Below, piece after piece: positions 7,946-16,158 of a stretch of 64,000 bases of DNA; within the stretch, counting starts at the first letter, position 1; each line of letters opens with the position of its first letter. A program made the position numbers and the translations under genes. The stretch covers positions 1-64,000 of the forward strand of contig CAMLFH010000020.1 in the NCBI GenBank assembly GCA_946479285.1. Reading direction: 5' to 3'. The DNA is from an uncultured Flavobacteriales bacterium (GTDB lineage Bacteria; Bacteroidota; Bacteroidia; Flavobacteriales; Crocinitomicaceae). The notes beneath the pieces were generated by a model. It searched no databases. It saw only the letters and a list, made by a program, of their open reading frames with translations, and was not told the DNA's origin.

Positions 7946-8923
7946 TTAATTCTTCAAAATCCTCAAAGTCTGTTGCTTGCCGTTTTGTGTGACTAGTAAA
8001 TGATACATTCCCAGAGCATATTCAGCCAGAGAAATGAATGTGGAATTCGTGTGACCTTTTGTAAAAAGTAAGCGCCCGTCCGAAGAATAAAGATTTAAAA
8101 TCGCTTCGCCAGGAAGTGTAATTTGGACTTCATCTGTTGCTGGATTTGGAAAAGCACCGATGGTTAATAATTCCAAATCATTTAATCCGAGAGTTGCGTT
8201 AATAATTCCAATGGCTTCCAGGTCAAATCCTCCGGATTCAAACGGAGTAGGATAGGGATCATTGATCACCGTTCCGAATTGATCTGTTGTAGTATGATCT
8301 GAAATTGCTCCGATTACATCAATGATTCTGACAAATTGCACGGCTGATTTATTCAAATCCGGATCATTTGGAAGATCACTCAAATCAAAAGGAGTTCCGT
8401 ACCCAATGCGGTATTTTCCAGCCAGGTTATCGATCATTCTGCAATCGGTGTAGGTAGAATTTGAAGCTTGTGCAGCGGTCGGAACTTCAGTGGTAGATGG
8501 AAAGCGGAAAAAATGAATCCCGTCAGAACTCACTTCCACATGTGCCATTTCAATGTAATTATCGGCAAATCCATTTTCAAAAATCGCAAAATCAACTCCC
8601 GGACCATCCGTAATAAATTGATTGAAACTCAAAGTTGCTACACCACTGTCTCCCAAAGAAAGTACATCTGTAAGGGAGCCGGTTGCCGGACCCAATGCAT
8701 TAGTAAGATTTCCAAAGCTTGCTCTATTGGATCCGCCGAAAGTTGCAGTTGTGTCTGCAATATCGATGAACCCCCGAGTAACCGTTCCGCCGGTTGCCCA
8801 GCCAACAAAACACGAACTGTCTTTTTTGATAGCATTGGTACCAGCATTCCCCGGAGCCGGGTGGAAGCTTTGGGCATGTGAAATTGCCGGAAATAATACC
8901 AGGAAGAAAAGGAACTTATTCAT
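7946..8923 (-). CDS. T9SS type A surface protein of the B12 operon
   Basis: 325 aa with a signal peptide cut near SHA-QSF. A central beta-rich domain contains PGVDFAIFENGFADNYIEMAHVEVSSDG and FDLEAIGIINA, a pattern seen in cell-surface proteins found beside cobalamin TonB receptors in Bacteroidota. The last about 75 residues form a type A T9SS sorting domain (FPNPATDEVQITLPG, YSSDGRLLF, YHLLVTQNGKQQTLRILKN). The start overlaps the end of the beta-propeller lipoprotein gene by 8 bp, so it is translated from the same cobalamin-riboswitch operon. Inference: it is a surface component of corrinoid capture; direct binding is not shown by sequence. Confidence 0.8.
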   Translation of the reverse strand: MNKFLFFLVLFPAISHAQSFHPAPGNAGTNAIKKDSSCFVGWATGGTVTRGFIDIADTTATFGGSNRASFGNLTNALGPATGSLTDVLSLGDSGVATLSFNQFITDGPGVDFAIFENGFADNYIEMAHVEVSSDGIHFFRFPSTTEVPTAAQASNSTYTDCRMIDNLAGKYRIGYGTPFDLSDLPNDPDLNKSAVQFVRIIDVIGAISDHTTTDQFGTVINDPYPTPFESGGFDLEAIGIINATLGLNDLELLTIGAFPNPATDEVQITLPGEAILNLYSSDGRLLFTKGHTNSTFISLAEYALGMYHLLVTQNGKQQTLRILKN

Positions 8924-9977
8924 AAATTAAAATGCTTGTTGGGTTTAGTCCCACGTTATAACTTGTTTCAAAAATGCCGTTCGCAGAAAATACGTGAACC
9001 TGTCCGGTTACTGTATAGTTCTTGGCGTCGAGGCAGTAAATTTTATTAGTGATATTAGAATACTGAACACCGTATAAAGTTTGGATTCCTGAAGTTGAAA
9101 TGTATTCCGGATTAGTGATTGTTTCTGTAATCGGATTAAAGAGTGCTATTTTATTGTCTCCCGAACCGAAATCATGGTACGAAATCAGGAGGTTTGCATT
9201 GAAACTTGAAATACCGCTTGCATCAAATGAAAAAGATTGCTCCAAGGTATTTGTTGCGGCATTGATTCGGTGCATGCGTGAAGGAATGGAAGCATAATCA
9301 CCGCGTGTGATCACGTAAACGTCTCCGTTCGAATCTGCCTGAATAGATCCCGGATTTTTACCAACAGTAATACGTGTAATTTCCTGCATGCTTCCCAAAT
9401 CGATCACAGAAACCGTACTGTCTACATTCGGGAAATTCAATCCGCCGGAATTAGCTACAAATAATTTTCCGTTGCTGATTGTGAGTCCTTCCGGATTTGC
9501 ACCTACAGGAATTCGGTTGGTAATTGTCAGTGATGCGGTATCCAATACATCTACAAAACCGTCGTAACAGGTAATGTAGGCTTTTGACCCGTTGAAAGTA
9601 ATGTAGCGCGGCTGCTTGGGAGTTCCGTTGGCAATCATGGAGATCTGACTGATGCTGTTACCATTGGAAGCATTCAATATTTCGACCGTACTGGAAACAT
9701 TGACAATGATGTAGATCTTTCCGCCGTATTTTTTCATGTCATTTCCGGTGTCTCCCAATGAACGATTTGTTTTTTGCTCAAAGAAATTACCCGTATAGGA
9801 ATTGTCTGAATAATTGAACCAGCCGAGTGAAGCGTTATTCTGTTGAAAAAGCCCTTCATTTAGAACCAGCATTCCGTGTTGAAGCGTTTCGGGAGCTTCC
9901 GGTTCGGGAGCTTTCTTCTTTTTGCAGGAAAATGCAAGAAGTGCAAGGAATAGTATCGGAAGAATTTTATAGCGCAT
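8916..9977 (-). CDS. BtuG-like YncE/DUF5074 beta-propeller lipoprotein
   Basis: 353 aa. The N-terminal lipoprotein signal has an FSCKKKK lipobox (Cys18) followed by a Lys/Glu/Pro linker. Repeated blades follow: YGGKIYIIVNVSSTVEILNA, NGSKAYITCYDGFVDVLDTA, SNGKLFVANSGG, STVSVIDLGSMQEITRITVG and SNGDVYVITRG, typical of a YncE-type seven-bladed propeller. In Bacteroides, BtuG proteins of this type are surface lipoproteins that bind vitamin B12 very tightly and lid the BtuB receptor. Here the gene overlaps the TonB receptor gene by 11 bp and lies in the riboswitch operon, so a BtuG role is a strong inference. It overlaps the next gene by 8 bp. Confidence 0.82.
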   Translation of the reverse strand: MRYKILPILFLALLAFSCKKKKAPEPEAPETLQHGMLVLNEGLFQQNNASLGWFNYSDNSYTGNFFEQKTNRSLGDTGNDMKKYGGKIYIIVNVSSTVEILNASNGNSISQISMIANGTPKQPRYITFNGSKAYITCYDGFVDVLDTASLTITNRIPVGANPEGLTISNGKLFVANSGGLNFPNVDSTVSVIDLGSMQEITRITVGKNPGSIQADSNGDVYVITRGDYASIPSRMHRINAATNTLEQSFSFDASGISSFNANLLISYHDFGSGDNKIALFNPITETITNPEYISTSGIQTLYGVQYSNITNKIYCLDAKNYTVTGQVHVFSANGIFETSYNVGLNPTSILIYE

Positions 9978-11901
9978 ATTGAAGTCTGATATTAAAATGA
10001 GTTCCGGGCATTACAAAGTAATTGATGTAAGCGTATTGTTTGTTAGCAATATTATTAACGGTCAAACGAAGTGTTAGTTCGCTGTTCTTTATTTTTTGCG
10101 TGTAAGCTGCTCCTGCATCGAATAACCAATAGCCTTCAAGCAGGTTGGAAGGAATGTTCTGGTTCAGGGCATAGCGCTCTCCCAAATAAGAGGTCAAAAC
10201 GAAGAAACTCAGTTTCTTCCACGAATAATCCAGTTCCAAACTTCCGGAATGTAAAGGAGAGTAACTTAAAACGTGACGATAAGTAGGACCGGCCGGGTCG
10301 CTCAAATCCTGTGTGTATTGAAAAGTATAATTAATGCGGGCTCCCAGCGTATGGTTTTGAATTTTCTTTTGAATGAATTCGGTAAACTCAACTCCCATTG
10401 CGTCTGATATTCCAATATTCTGAATGCTCCAGATGAACAGGTTTTTGGTCGGAATAGCCAAAATCTTATCGTAAACATAAGAATAGAAGGGCTGAATCAT
10501 TGTTTGAGAAATTCCTTTTTTGAATGGAAGTGTTAAATCGTACCGAAGTGAAGCAATGTGGGCTTTTTCAGTTCTGAGTTTTGTGTTCCCGATTTGCTGA
10601 TAGTACAATTCGTTGAAAGAAGGTTGTCTGCATGTGTAACGGTAAACGAGGCCGATCTTGTTTTTGCTTCCCAGGTCGAAACTCCAGGAAACAGCAGGTA
10701 ATAAATTCCATTGGCTTTGAACGAGGGTATCCCGTTTTTCAAAAATGCCCTGCGCGCCAACCTGCATTAAAATTTTCCCGATTGCTTTCCATTCGATTCC
10801 CAGGATGCTTTCCGAGCTAGTTCTATATGGACTAACAGCCAGCGATTTCCCCTGTAATTGTTCGGAAATTAAAGAACTTCCTACCAAAATTTCAAGTTTT
10901 TCGGTAATGGAATAGGCTGCCTGCGATTGAATGTCGAATTGATTGGAGTAATACCGTGAATCCAAATAACCTTGTAAATTGAGATAGGTTGAATCCAGGT
11001 ACTGAAGATTGTTTTTTTGATAATTCACCGAAGAAAAAACCTCCCAGCGATTCTTTTTGAATTGATGGTTCAATGATCCGCTCAGACCATAGCCATTTAA
11101 ATATTGTGCGGCATTGCTGTTGTAAAAAATAACGGCACCTGCCAGGTCTTTTTGGTAATCGTTACCGGAAATCCGTAATTGGAACCGGTTGTATTGATTG
11201 GGTGAAAATTGGGTCGAAAGTGTTCCGAAGTATTCCAGCAGGCTGTTGTTTACTCTTCGGTCTTTAATGGTTGTGTTGCCGTTCAGGTAGGAAAATGGAT
11301 AAGAACCGCCGTAAGAACGGATTTTCCCGGTTAAAGTTCCTGCCCATTTTTTGGATCTTTTCTGGAGCATCAAATAGCCTTCGTATTGATCGAAAGAACC
11401 TGCTTGAGCACCAAGAATAAGATTCCGCGTGTTTGTCCCAACATACGAATGAACTGATTCTACATTGACAACTACTCCGGCCAGTTTTGCATGAATTGGA
11501 ATTTGAGTGCGGGTAGGAGAAAGGGTGATTAATTCCAGTTTTTCGATAAAATCTACCGGAAAAGAACTTAAGTCGGCCTGGCCGCTTTGTGTGGTTGAAA
11601 CAGAAGAATGATCCTGGACCAATGCGGTATGTCCGGCGCCCAAACTTCTGAAACTAACCGTTTTCAAACCGCCAACATCACCGTAATTCTTGATTTGAAG
11701 CCCCGGAAGCAAACTCAGGATTTGTCCCAGGTCATTTGCTAGTTTGTTTTGAATTTTATCGGTAGACAATTCAACCTGGATACTATTCTCCTTGTCATTG
11801 CCCGGTGAAATAACAACTTCTTCAATCGGTTTAACCTCCTGCCCGAAAACCGGACAAGAGGTTAGAATCAACAGGGTTGGTATGGAAAATTTTAAAATCA
11901 A
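9967..11901 (-). CDS. btuB: BtuB-like TonB-dependent cobalamin receptor
   Basis: 644 aa. After a signal peptide (cut near VFG-QEV) comes a TonB-box/plug region (IEEVVIS, then LSLLPGLQIKNYGDVGG, SFRSLGAGHTALVQD) and a long 22-strand-type beta barrel ending in an aromatic-free YAL terminus (FNIRLQYAL). Outer-membrane TonB-dependent receptors of this kind import corrinoids with BtuG-type lids. The substrate call rests on the cobalamin riboswitch upstream and the BtuG-like neighbour, not on the barrel itself. The start is a TTG at 11901, directly abutting the TAA of the DUF4465 gene; no better start is visible. Its end overlaps the beta-propeller gene by 11 bp. Confidence 0.85.
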   Translation of the reverse strand: MILKFSIPTLLILTSCPVFGQEVKPIEEVVISPGNDKENSIQVELSTDKIQNKLANDLGQILSLLPGLQIKNYGDVGGLKTVSFRSLGAGHTALVQDHSSVSTTQSGQADLSSFPVDFIEKLELITLSPTRTQIPIHAKLAGVVVNVESVHSYVGTNTRNLILGAQAGSFDQYEGYLMLQKRSKKWAGTLTGKIRSYGGSYPFSYLNGNTTIKDRRVNNSLLEYFGTLSTQFSPNQYNRFQLRISGNDYQKDLAGAVIFYNSNAAQYLNGYGLSGSLNHQFKKNRWEVFSSVNYQKNNLQYLDSTYLNLQGYLDSRYYSNQFDIQSQAAYSITEKLEILVGSSLISEQLQGKSLAVSPYRTSSESILGIEWKAIGKILMQVGAQGIFEKRDTLVQSQWNLLPAVSWSFDLGSKNKIGLVYRYTCRQPSFNELYYQQIGNTKLRTEKAHIASLRYDLTLPFKKGISQTMIQPFYSYVYDKILAIPTKNLFIWSIQNIGISDAMGVEFTEFIQKKIQNHTLGARINYTFQYTQDLSDPAGPTYRHVLSYSPLHSGSLELDYSWKKLSFFVLTSYLGERYALNQNIPSNLLEGYWLFDAGAAYTQKIKNSELTLRLTVNNIANKQYAYINYFVMPGTHFNIRLQYAL

Positions 11902-12852
11902 TTAGATTTTGCTGATGCGTGTTCTTGCAATTCCTTCCGAAGTAAGTGTCTCAACAATATAGGTTCCGGATTGAAGATCACTTAAATCAATCTCCTGGTT
12001 TCCGTTGGTTGTTTGCGATCTTACCAATTCACCTGCCAAAGAGTAAACGGAAATCTCTCCGCTTCCTGACTTCACAGTCATTTTACCAGTGGTGGGATTT
12101 GGATAAACGTCTTGTTTCGCAAGGCTCAATTTGTTCACAGAAGCAGTTCCGTAAGTGATGTTATCCAATGCAAAGTATGCCGGAGTATTGATTCCCCAGT
12201 TACCAATATCAGAAGATTCCAATTCAAACTCCAGGAATTGAACTTCTCCTAAAGAAGTCAGGTCAACAGTTTGCCATGTATTTAGGATATAATCCTCCAT
12301 GTTATTTGCAAAACGAAAATCAGCCAAATAGAAAACAACCGTATCGGTAACCGCACTTTGAGCATCTCTACCAACGATCAATAAACGGAAAAAGTCTTCA
12401 CCGTTCGTTCCATCCGGATTTCCGTCAGCACCGTTAACAGAACCAAATACTTTACCGAAAGCATCTCCGTCACGCATGGAAAGAGCTGCATAAGTTGAGT
12501 TTGTCAATTGAATACTGCCGATTACTTTCTCAGTTCCGAAATCAATGGATGAACTACCGTAATTAACAGAATAGTTTGCACTTCCGTTTCCACCGTTTCC
12601 GGTAAAAGCAGAAAAGTCGTTGGTGTAACCTGCTGTAGTAACATCGTTCGTGTTGGAATAAATGAATCCGCCGGACCAGTAACCGGTGTAGCTGTTTTCA
12701 AAATAAACACCTCCCGAAGTAAATCCGCCGCTGGAATCAGAACCGCTCCAATAGGAGTTTGGAGTTAGTGTCAGGTCGTCAAAAGTAACAACCGTTTGTG
12801 CTTGTGTGAATTGGATGCAGAACACACTAACTGCGAGTAACATTTTTTTCAT
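11902..12852 (-). CDS. DUF4465 (BtuH-like) protein with T9SS type A domain
   Basis: 316 aa with a signal peptide (cut near TQA-QTV). The DUF4465 domain covers about residues 20-235: VVTFDDLTLTPNSYWSGSD, GGVYFENSY, GYWSGGFIYSN, then the LADFRFANN and WQTVDLTSLG segments and FALDNITYG. DUF4465 proteins occur in Bacteroidota B12 loci, and a BtuH class of B12-binding surface lipoproteins has been described there; I equate the two from memory with moderate certainty. Unlike a lipoprotein, this one ends in a type A T9SS sorting domain (DVYPNPTTGKMTVKSG to TRISKI), implying export by type IX secretion. It is the first gene after the cobalamin riboswitch. Confidence 0.85.
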   Translation of the reverse strand: MKKMLLAVSVFCIQFTQAQTVVTFDDLTLTPNSYWSGSDSSGGFTSGGVYFENSYTGYWSGGFIYSNTNDVTTAGYTNDFSAFTGNGGNGSANYSVNYGSSSIDFGTEKVIGSIQLTNSTYAALSMRDGDAFGKVFGSVNGADGNPDGTNGEDFFRLLIVGRDAQSAVTDTVVFYLADFRFANNMEDYILNTWQTVDLTSLGEVQFLEFELESSDIGNWGINTPAYFALDNITYGTASVNKLSLAKQDVYPNPTTGKMTVKSGSGEISVYSLAGELVRSQTTNGNQEIDLSDLQSGTYIVETLTSEGIARTRISKI

Positions 12853-12915
12853 TGCTTAAAGCATTTAATAAATTAATAAAAGCAAATGAAAAAATCAGAG
12901 GAATAAGAACAAACT

Positions 12916-12933
12916 GAAGGAAGCGATTCCCTC
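12916..12933 (-). terminator. Possible terminator hairpin in the B12 leader
   Basis: On the minus strand GAGGGAA-TCGC-TTCCTTC forms a 7-bp stem (one G-U) followed by a moderately T-rich stretch. It lies between the riboswitch aptamer and the first gene and could be part of the expression platform. The tail is not a clean T-run, so this is weak. Confidence 0.3.
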
Positions 12934-12977
12934 ATTTCGAACTCGACTTTAATCTGAAGTCTTCATTCAATATTTGT

Positions 12978-13156
12978 TCAAGGCAGGTATTCTGACTTCT
13001 CTCCGGTTACTTCTCCTTCCCATTCCGCCGTGGCGGATCAGTGGACTTATTGAAGACCGTTTAATAAGAGTTACAGCTGCAGATACAGTCTCGGATTCAC
13101 ACCGAATTCCCTATTATCTCTTGTAAACTATTACAATCGAACCTAAAACTGGCGCA
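12978..13156 (-). ncRNA. Cobalamin (B12) riboswitch
   Basis: Read on the minus strand, the region shows the class landmarks in order: GGGAATTCGGTGTGAATCCG, then GACTGTATCTGCAGCTGTAA, CCACTG, GGGAAGG and the B12 box AGTCAGAATACCTGCC (about 12980-12996). It ends about 125 nt upstream of the DUF4465 gene and lies just downstream of a minus-strand -7 box (TACCTTTG, 13162-13155). It should repress the four-gene uptake operon (12852 to 7946) when cobalamin is abundant. Confidence 0.95.
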
Positions 13157-13162
13157 AAGGTA
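13155..13162 (-). promoter_or_regulatory. -7 promoter box of the riboswitch operon
   Basis: Minus strand TACCTTTG matches the Bacteroidota -7 consensus TAnnTTTG. Its position puts transcription start just before the riboswitch 5' end. Confidence 0.6.
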
Positions 13163-13284
13163 ACCATTTATTTTAAATAGAAAATTGCAGATTTAGGGGC
13201 GTAGATTTTATACTCCTACATCTAAAAAAACCTTCTTCACATTCACCTTTTAATAAGTTTCAATTCCTAATTCGAAAAAAAGAT

Positions 13285-13292
13285 TATTTTTG
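13285..13292 (+). promoter_or_regulatory. -7 promoter box of the TPR-ribH transcript
   Basis: TATTTTTG matches TAnnTTTG and lies 22 bp before the ATG at 13315. Together with the minus-strand box at 13155 it makes 13163-13284 a divergent promoter region. Confidence 0.5.
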
Positions 13293-13314
13293 CAACGCTT
13301 AAATAAATTTTCAA

Positions 13315-13947
13315 ATGGCAGGAACTACCAGTTTTAATGATATTAAACGTCAATTCAAAGAGAATAAAAAACTTCGTTTGATCACTTTTGCAGTGATTGG
13401 ATTAATTGTTGGAATTCTTGGATACATTCTTTACAAGCAATTCGTTTACGCTCCGGCTAACCAAAAAGCGAATGAAGGTTATTACCGCGGCTTGAATTTA
13501 GCAGCGAAAGATTCAGTAGATGCTGCAATCACCGAGTTGGAACCGTTCGTTAAAAAGAATGACGGATATCAGGGAGGAGAAATTGCTGAATTTACGTTAG
13601 CTCGTCAGTACATGTCCAAAGGTGATTTCAAGAAAGCTTTGAAATTATTGGAAGGTGTGAAATTGAAAGATACTTACGGACCTGCAATGGCGCTTGGCTT
13701 ACAAGGAGATTGTAACAGTGAATTAGGTAAGTACAAAGATGCGATGGAACTTTATGTGGATGCAGCTGATGCAGATGAGAACGAGTGGACAACTCCAACT
13801 TATTTGTTCAAAGCAGCTCAGGTAGCAGAAGAAATCAAAGATTTTGCAAAAGCGAAAGAACTTTACGAAAGAATTAATCAGGATTACTACATGTTCGGTC
13901 AACAAAAATCGATTGACAAATACATTGCCAGAGTATCCAATAAATAA
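13315..13947 (+). CDS. Inner-membrane tetratricopeptide-repeat protein
   Basis: 210 aa. A basic N-terminus (FKENKKLR) is followed by one transmembrane helix at about residues 23-42 (ITFAVIGLIVGILGYILY), then TPR-like helices: AAITELEPFVKKNDGYQGGEIAEFTLARQYMSKGDFKKALKLLEG, GPAMALGLQGDCNSELGKYKDAMELYVDAA, and YLFKAAQVAEEIKDFAKAKELYERI. The topology resembles the YfgM type of membrane-anchored periplasmic TPR proteins, but direct homology is not shown. It lies 8 bp before ribH and is probably co-transcribed with it. The partner is unknown. Confidence 0.8.
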   Translation: MAGTTSFNDIKRQFKENKKLRLITFAVIGLIVGILGYILYKQFVYAPANQKANEGYYRGLNLAAKDSVDAAITELEPFVKKNDGYQGGEIAEFTLARQYMSKGDFKKALKLLEGVKLKDTYGPAMALGLQGDCNSELGKYKDAMELYVDAADADENEWTTPTYLFKAAQVAEEIKDFAKAKELYERINQDYYMFGQQKSIDKYIARVSNK

Positions 13948-13955
13948 TCAGAAAC

Positions 13956-14444
13956 GTGGCTACAAGTTTAAAAAACTTATCAGCGTTCGATCAAGATACA
14001 ATTCCAAACGGTGCCGATTTTTCAATCGGCATTGTTGTTTCTGAATGGAACGGTCATATTACTTCCAAATTGTTGGAAGGAGCTATGGAAACACTTCTGA
14101 ATGCAGGAGTGAAGGAATCAAATATTCATGTGAAACAAGTTCCCGGAGCATTTGAATTGCCTTTGGGAGCGCAGTGGCTGGCTCAAAACGACCAGATCGA
14201 CGGAGTAATTGCTATTGGCGTGGTAATCCAGGGAGAAACCAGGCATTTTGATTTTGTTTGTTCCGGAACTACACAGGGAATTGTGGATGTAACACTGAAA
14301 TACAACAAGCCGGTTGGCTTTTGTTTGTTGACAGACAATACCGAACAGCAATCCATTGATCGTGCAGGCGGAAAACACGGGAACAAAGGTGTGGAAGCAG
14401 CCGTAACTGTTTTGCGAATGATCGAATTAAAGAAAGAATTATGA
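13956..14444 (+). CDS. ribH: 6,7-dimethyl-8-ribityllumazine synthase
   Basis: Catalyses the penultimate step of riboflavin synthesis, condensing 5-amino-6-ribitylaminouracil with 3,4-dihydroxybutanone 4-phosphate. Landmarks: GIVVSEWNGHITSKLLEGA, QVPGAFELPLGAQWLA (substrate-binding PGAFE), IAIGVVIQGETRHFDFVC with the catalytic His in TRHFD, and VGFCLLTDNTEQQSIDRAG near the C-terminus. At 162 aa it has normal family length. The start is a GTG at 13956 (GTGGCTACA), 8 bp after the TPR gene; no ATG lies nearby in frame. No other riboflavin gene is present in the window. Confidence 0.97.
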   Translation: MATSLKNLSAFDQDTIPNGADFSIGIVVSEWNGHITSKLLEGAMETLLNAGVKESNIHVKQVPGAFELPLGAQWLAQNDQIDGVIAIGVVIQGETRHFDFVCSGTTQGIVDVTLKYNKPVGFCLLTDNTEQQSIDRAGGKHGNKGVEAAVTVLRMIELKKEL

Positions 14445-14456
14445 ATTAAAAAGGGG

Positions 14457-14515
14457 TTTCGACTCCGCTCAACCACCTTTTGTAAATTGGAAGGACACTG
14501 AGCGTAGTCGAAGTG
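14457..14515. repeat. Dispersed inverted repeat (TCGACT..CGCTCA type)
   Basis: The arms TTCGACTCCGCTCA (14458-14471) and TGAGCGTAGTCGAA (14499-14512) are inverted with one mismatch and flank a 27-bp centre. A related arm recurs at about 47979-47996. It lies between ribH and glmM, with no T-run, so it looks more like a REP-type element than a terminator. Confidence 0.7.
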
Positions 14516-14538
14516 CCATTTTGCATTTTGAATTTGAA

Positions 14539-15924
14539 ATGACATTAATCAAATCTATTTCAGGAATCAGGGGAACGATCGGAGGTGCTCCGGGAGATAA
14601 CTTAACACCCATTGACGCAGTTCAGTTTGCTGCTGCTTACGGAACCTGGTTGAAATCAGTTTCCGATACAGGTAAATTGAAAGTAGTAGTGGGAAGAGAT
14701 GCCCGTCTTTCCGGTGAAATGATCTCCACACTGGTTATTCAAACCCTGGTTGGATTAGGAATTGAAGTGATTGACTTGGGATTGTCTACAACCCCAACGG
14801 TTGAAATGGCTGTTCCTTACCACCAGGCAAACGGAGGTATTATTTTGACAGCTTCTCACAATCCGAAACAATGGAATGCTTTGAAATTGTTGAACAGCAA
14901 AGGAGAATTTATTTCCGGTGCTGAAGGAGAGTTGTTGTTGAAAATTGCTGTTGACGGAAGTTTTACTTTTGCTGAAGTGGATGATTTGGGGAAAGTTATC
15001 AGCGATACAGAAGCAATTGAAAGACATATTGAAGAAATCTGCAAATTGTCTGATGTAGATATTCCGGCAATCAAAAACGCGAATTTCAAGGTCGTTGTTG
15101 ACGCTGTGAATTCTACAGGAGGAATTTCGGTTCCGCAATTGCTTCGCAAGATCGGGGTAACAGATATCGTTGAAATGTATTGCGACCCAACCGGTCATTT
15201 TCCACACAATCCGGAGCCTTTGAAAGAACATTTGGTAGAGTTATCTGCTCGTGTGGTTTCGGAAGGGGCGCATGTGGGAATTACGGTAGATCCGGATGTG
15301 GATCGTTTGGCTTTGGTAAACGAAGACGGATCGATGTTTGGTGAAGAATACACGCTGGTAGCCGTTTCCGAATACATCCTTTCGAAGAGAAAAGGAGCTA
15401 CGGTTTCCAATTTAAGTTCCACCAGAGCTTTGAGAGACATTACCGAAGAAGTTGGTTGTGACTATCACGCTTCGGCAGTTGGCGAAGTGAATGTAGTGGT
15501 GAAAATGAAAGAAACCAACGCAGTGATCGGCGGCGAAGGAAACGGTGGGATTATTTACCCGGATTTACATTACGGACGCGACTCATTAGTTGGAATTGCC
15601 CTGTTCTTATCGCATTTGGCCCAGAAGAAAATGAGTATGACAGCACTTCGGGCTTCTTACCCGAACTACGAAATGGCTAAAAAGAAAATTGACCTGACTC
15701 CGGGAATTGACGTAGATTCAATTTTGGTGAAAATGGCCGATAAATACAAAAACGAAGAAGTGGATACAGTTGACGGTGTAAAGATTTACATCGGGAAAGA
15801 ATGGGTTCATCTGCGTAAAAGTAATACGGAGCCAATCATTCGCGTTTATACGGAAAGTAAGGATGCACAGGCAGCTTCTGATTTGGCAGACCGAATAATT
15901 GGTGAAATCAAAGGATTGATCTAG
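14539..15924 (+). CDS. glmM: Phosphoglucosamine mutase
   Basis: Alpha-D-phosphohexomutase that interconverts glucosamine-6-phosphate and glucosamine-1-phosphate for UDP-GlcNAc and peptidoglycan. It opens with SISGIRGTIGG, has the active-site phosphoserine loop GGIILTASHNPKQWNALKL, the metal-binding loop VDPDVDRLALV, the sugar-binding GGEGNGGIIYP, and the C-terminal phosphate loop LRKSNTEPIIRVYTES. The ORF extends back to a TTG at 14521, but the ATG at 14539 gives the expected N-terminus (MTLIKSISGIRG) and 461 aa. A second phosphohexomutase at 43142 differs in the GEESGG loop and is more likely a phosphoglucomutase. Confidence 0.93.
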   Translation: MTLIKSISGIRGTIGGAPGDNLTPIDAVQFAAAYGTWLKSVSDTGKLKVVVGRDARLSGEMISTLVIQTLVGLGIEVIDLGLSTTPTVEMAVPYHQANGGIILTASHNPKQWNALKLLNSKGEFISGAEGELLLKIAVDGSFTFAEVDDLGKVISDTEAIERHIEEICKLSDVDIPAIKNANFKVVVDAVNSTGGISVPQLLRKIGVTDIVEMYCDPTGHFPHNPEPLKEHLVELSARVVSEGAHVGITVDPDVDRLALVNEDGSMFGEEYTLVAVSEYILSKRKGATVSNLSSTRALRDITEEVGCDYHASAVGEVNVVVKMKETNAVIGGEGNGGIIYPDLHYGRDSLVGIALFLSHLAQKKMSMTALRASYPNYEMAKKKIDLTPGIDVDSILVKMADKYKNEEVDTVDGVKIYIGKEWVHLRKSNTEPIIRVYTESKDAQAASDLADRIIGEIKGLI

Positions 15925-15928
15925 GATT

Positions 15929-16084
15929 ATGAAATAACTGCTGTTCCTGATTTTATTACTTGCGAATTCGTTTTCTTTCTATGCTCAGGAGGAAACGGAA
16001 ACTATTGCTGTGGATTCGTATAACTTTGGTCCCTTTCTGTCCGGAGTGAGTAGAGCTATATACAACAGTTCAATCGCTCAATGA
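15929..16084 (+). pseudogene. Decayed 5' end of a secreted-protein gene (stop at codon 3)
   Basis: Read in frame from the ATG at 15929, this encodes MK-stop-LLFLILLLANSFSFYAQEE and about 30 further residues (TETIAVDSYNFGPFLSGVSR...) to a TGA at 16084. The sequence after the stop is a textbook signal peptide with a cleavage site at FYA-QEE. A single AAA-to-TAA change at 15935 would explain the interruption. The end runs into CAGTTCAATCGCTCAATG, like the TTCAA junk repeats elsewhere, so the 3' part seems lost. No usable alternative start lies between the stop and the signal core. A sequencing error is possible but would leave only a 50-residue protein. Confidence 0.6.
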
Positions 16085-16158
16085 TACCTTTTAAACAATT
16101 CTAACCCACCTTTTGAACCAATTTTAATTCCGGCAGTACTTGAGGAAAATTGATTCCT

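Noticed and set aside
8468..8930. Plus-strand frames of 102-137 codons
   Set aside because: Antisense to the T9SS protein of the B12 operon; no start context or recognisable domain.
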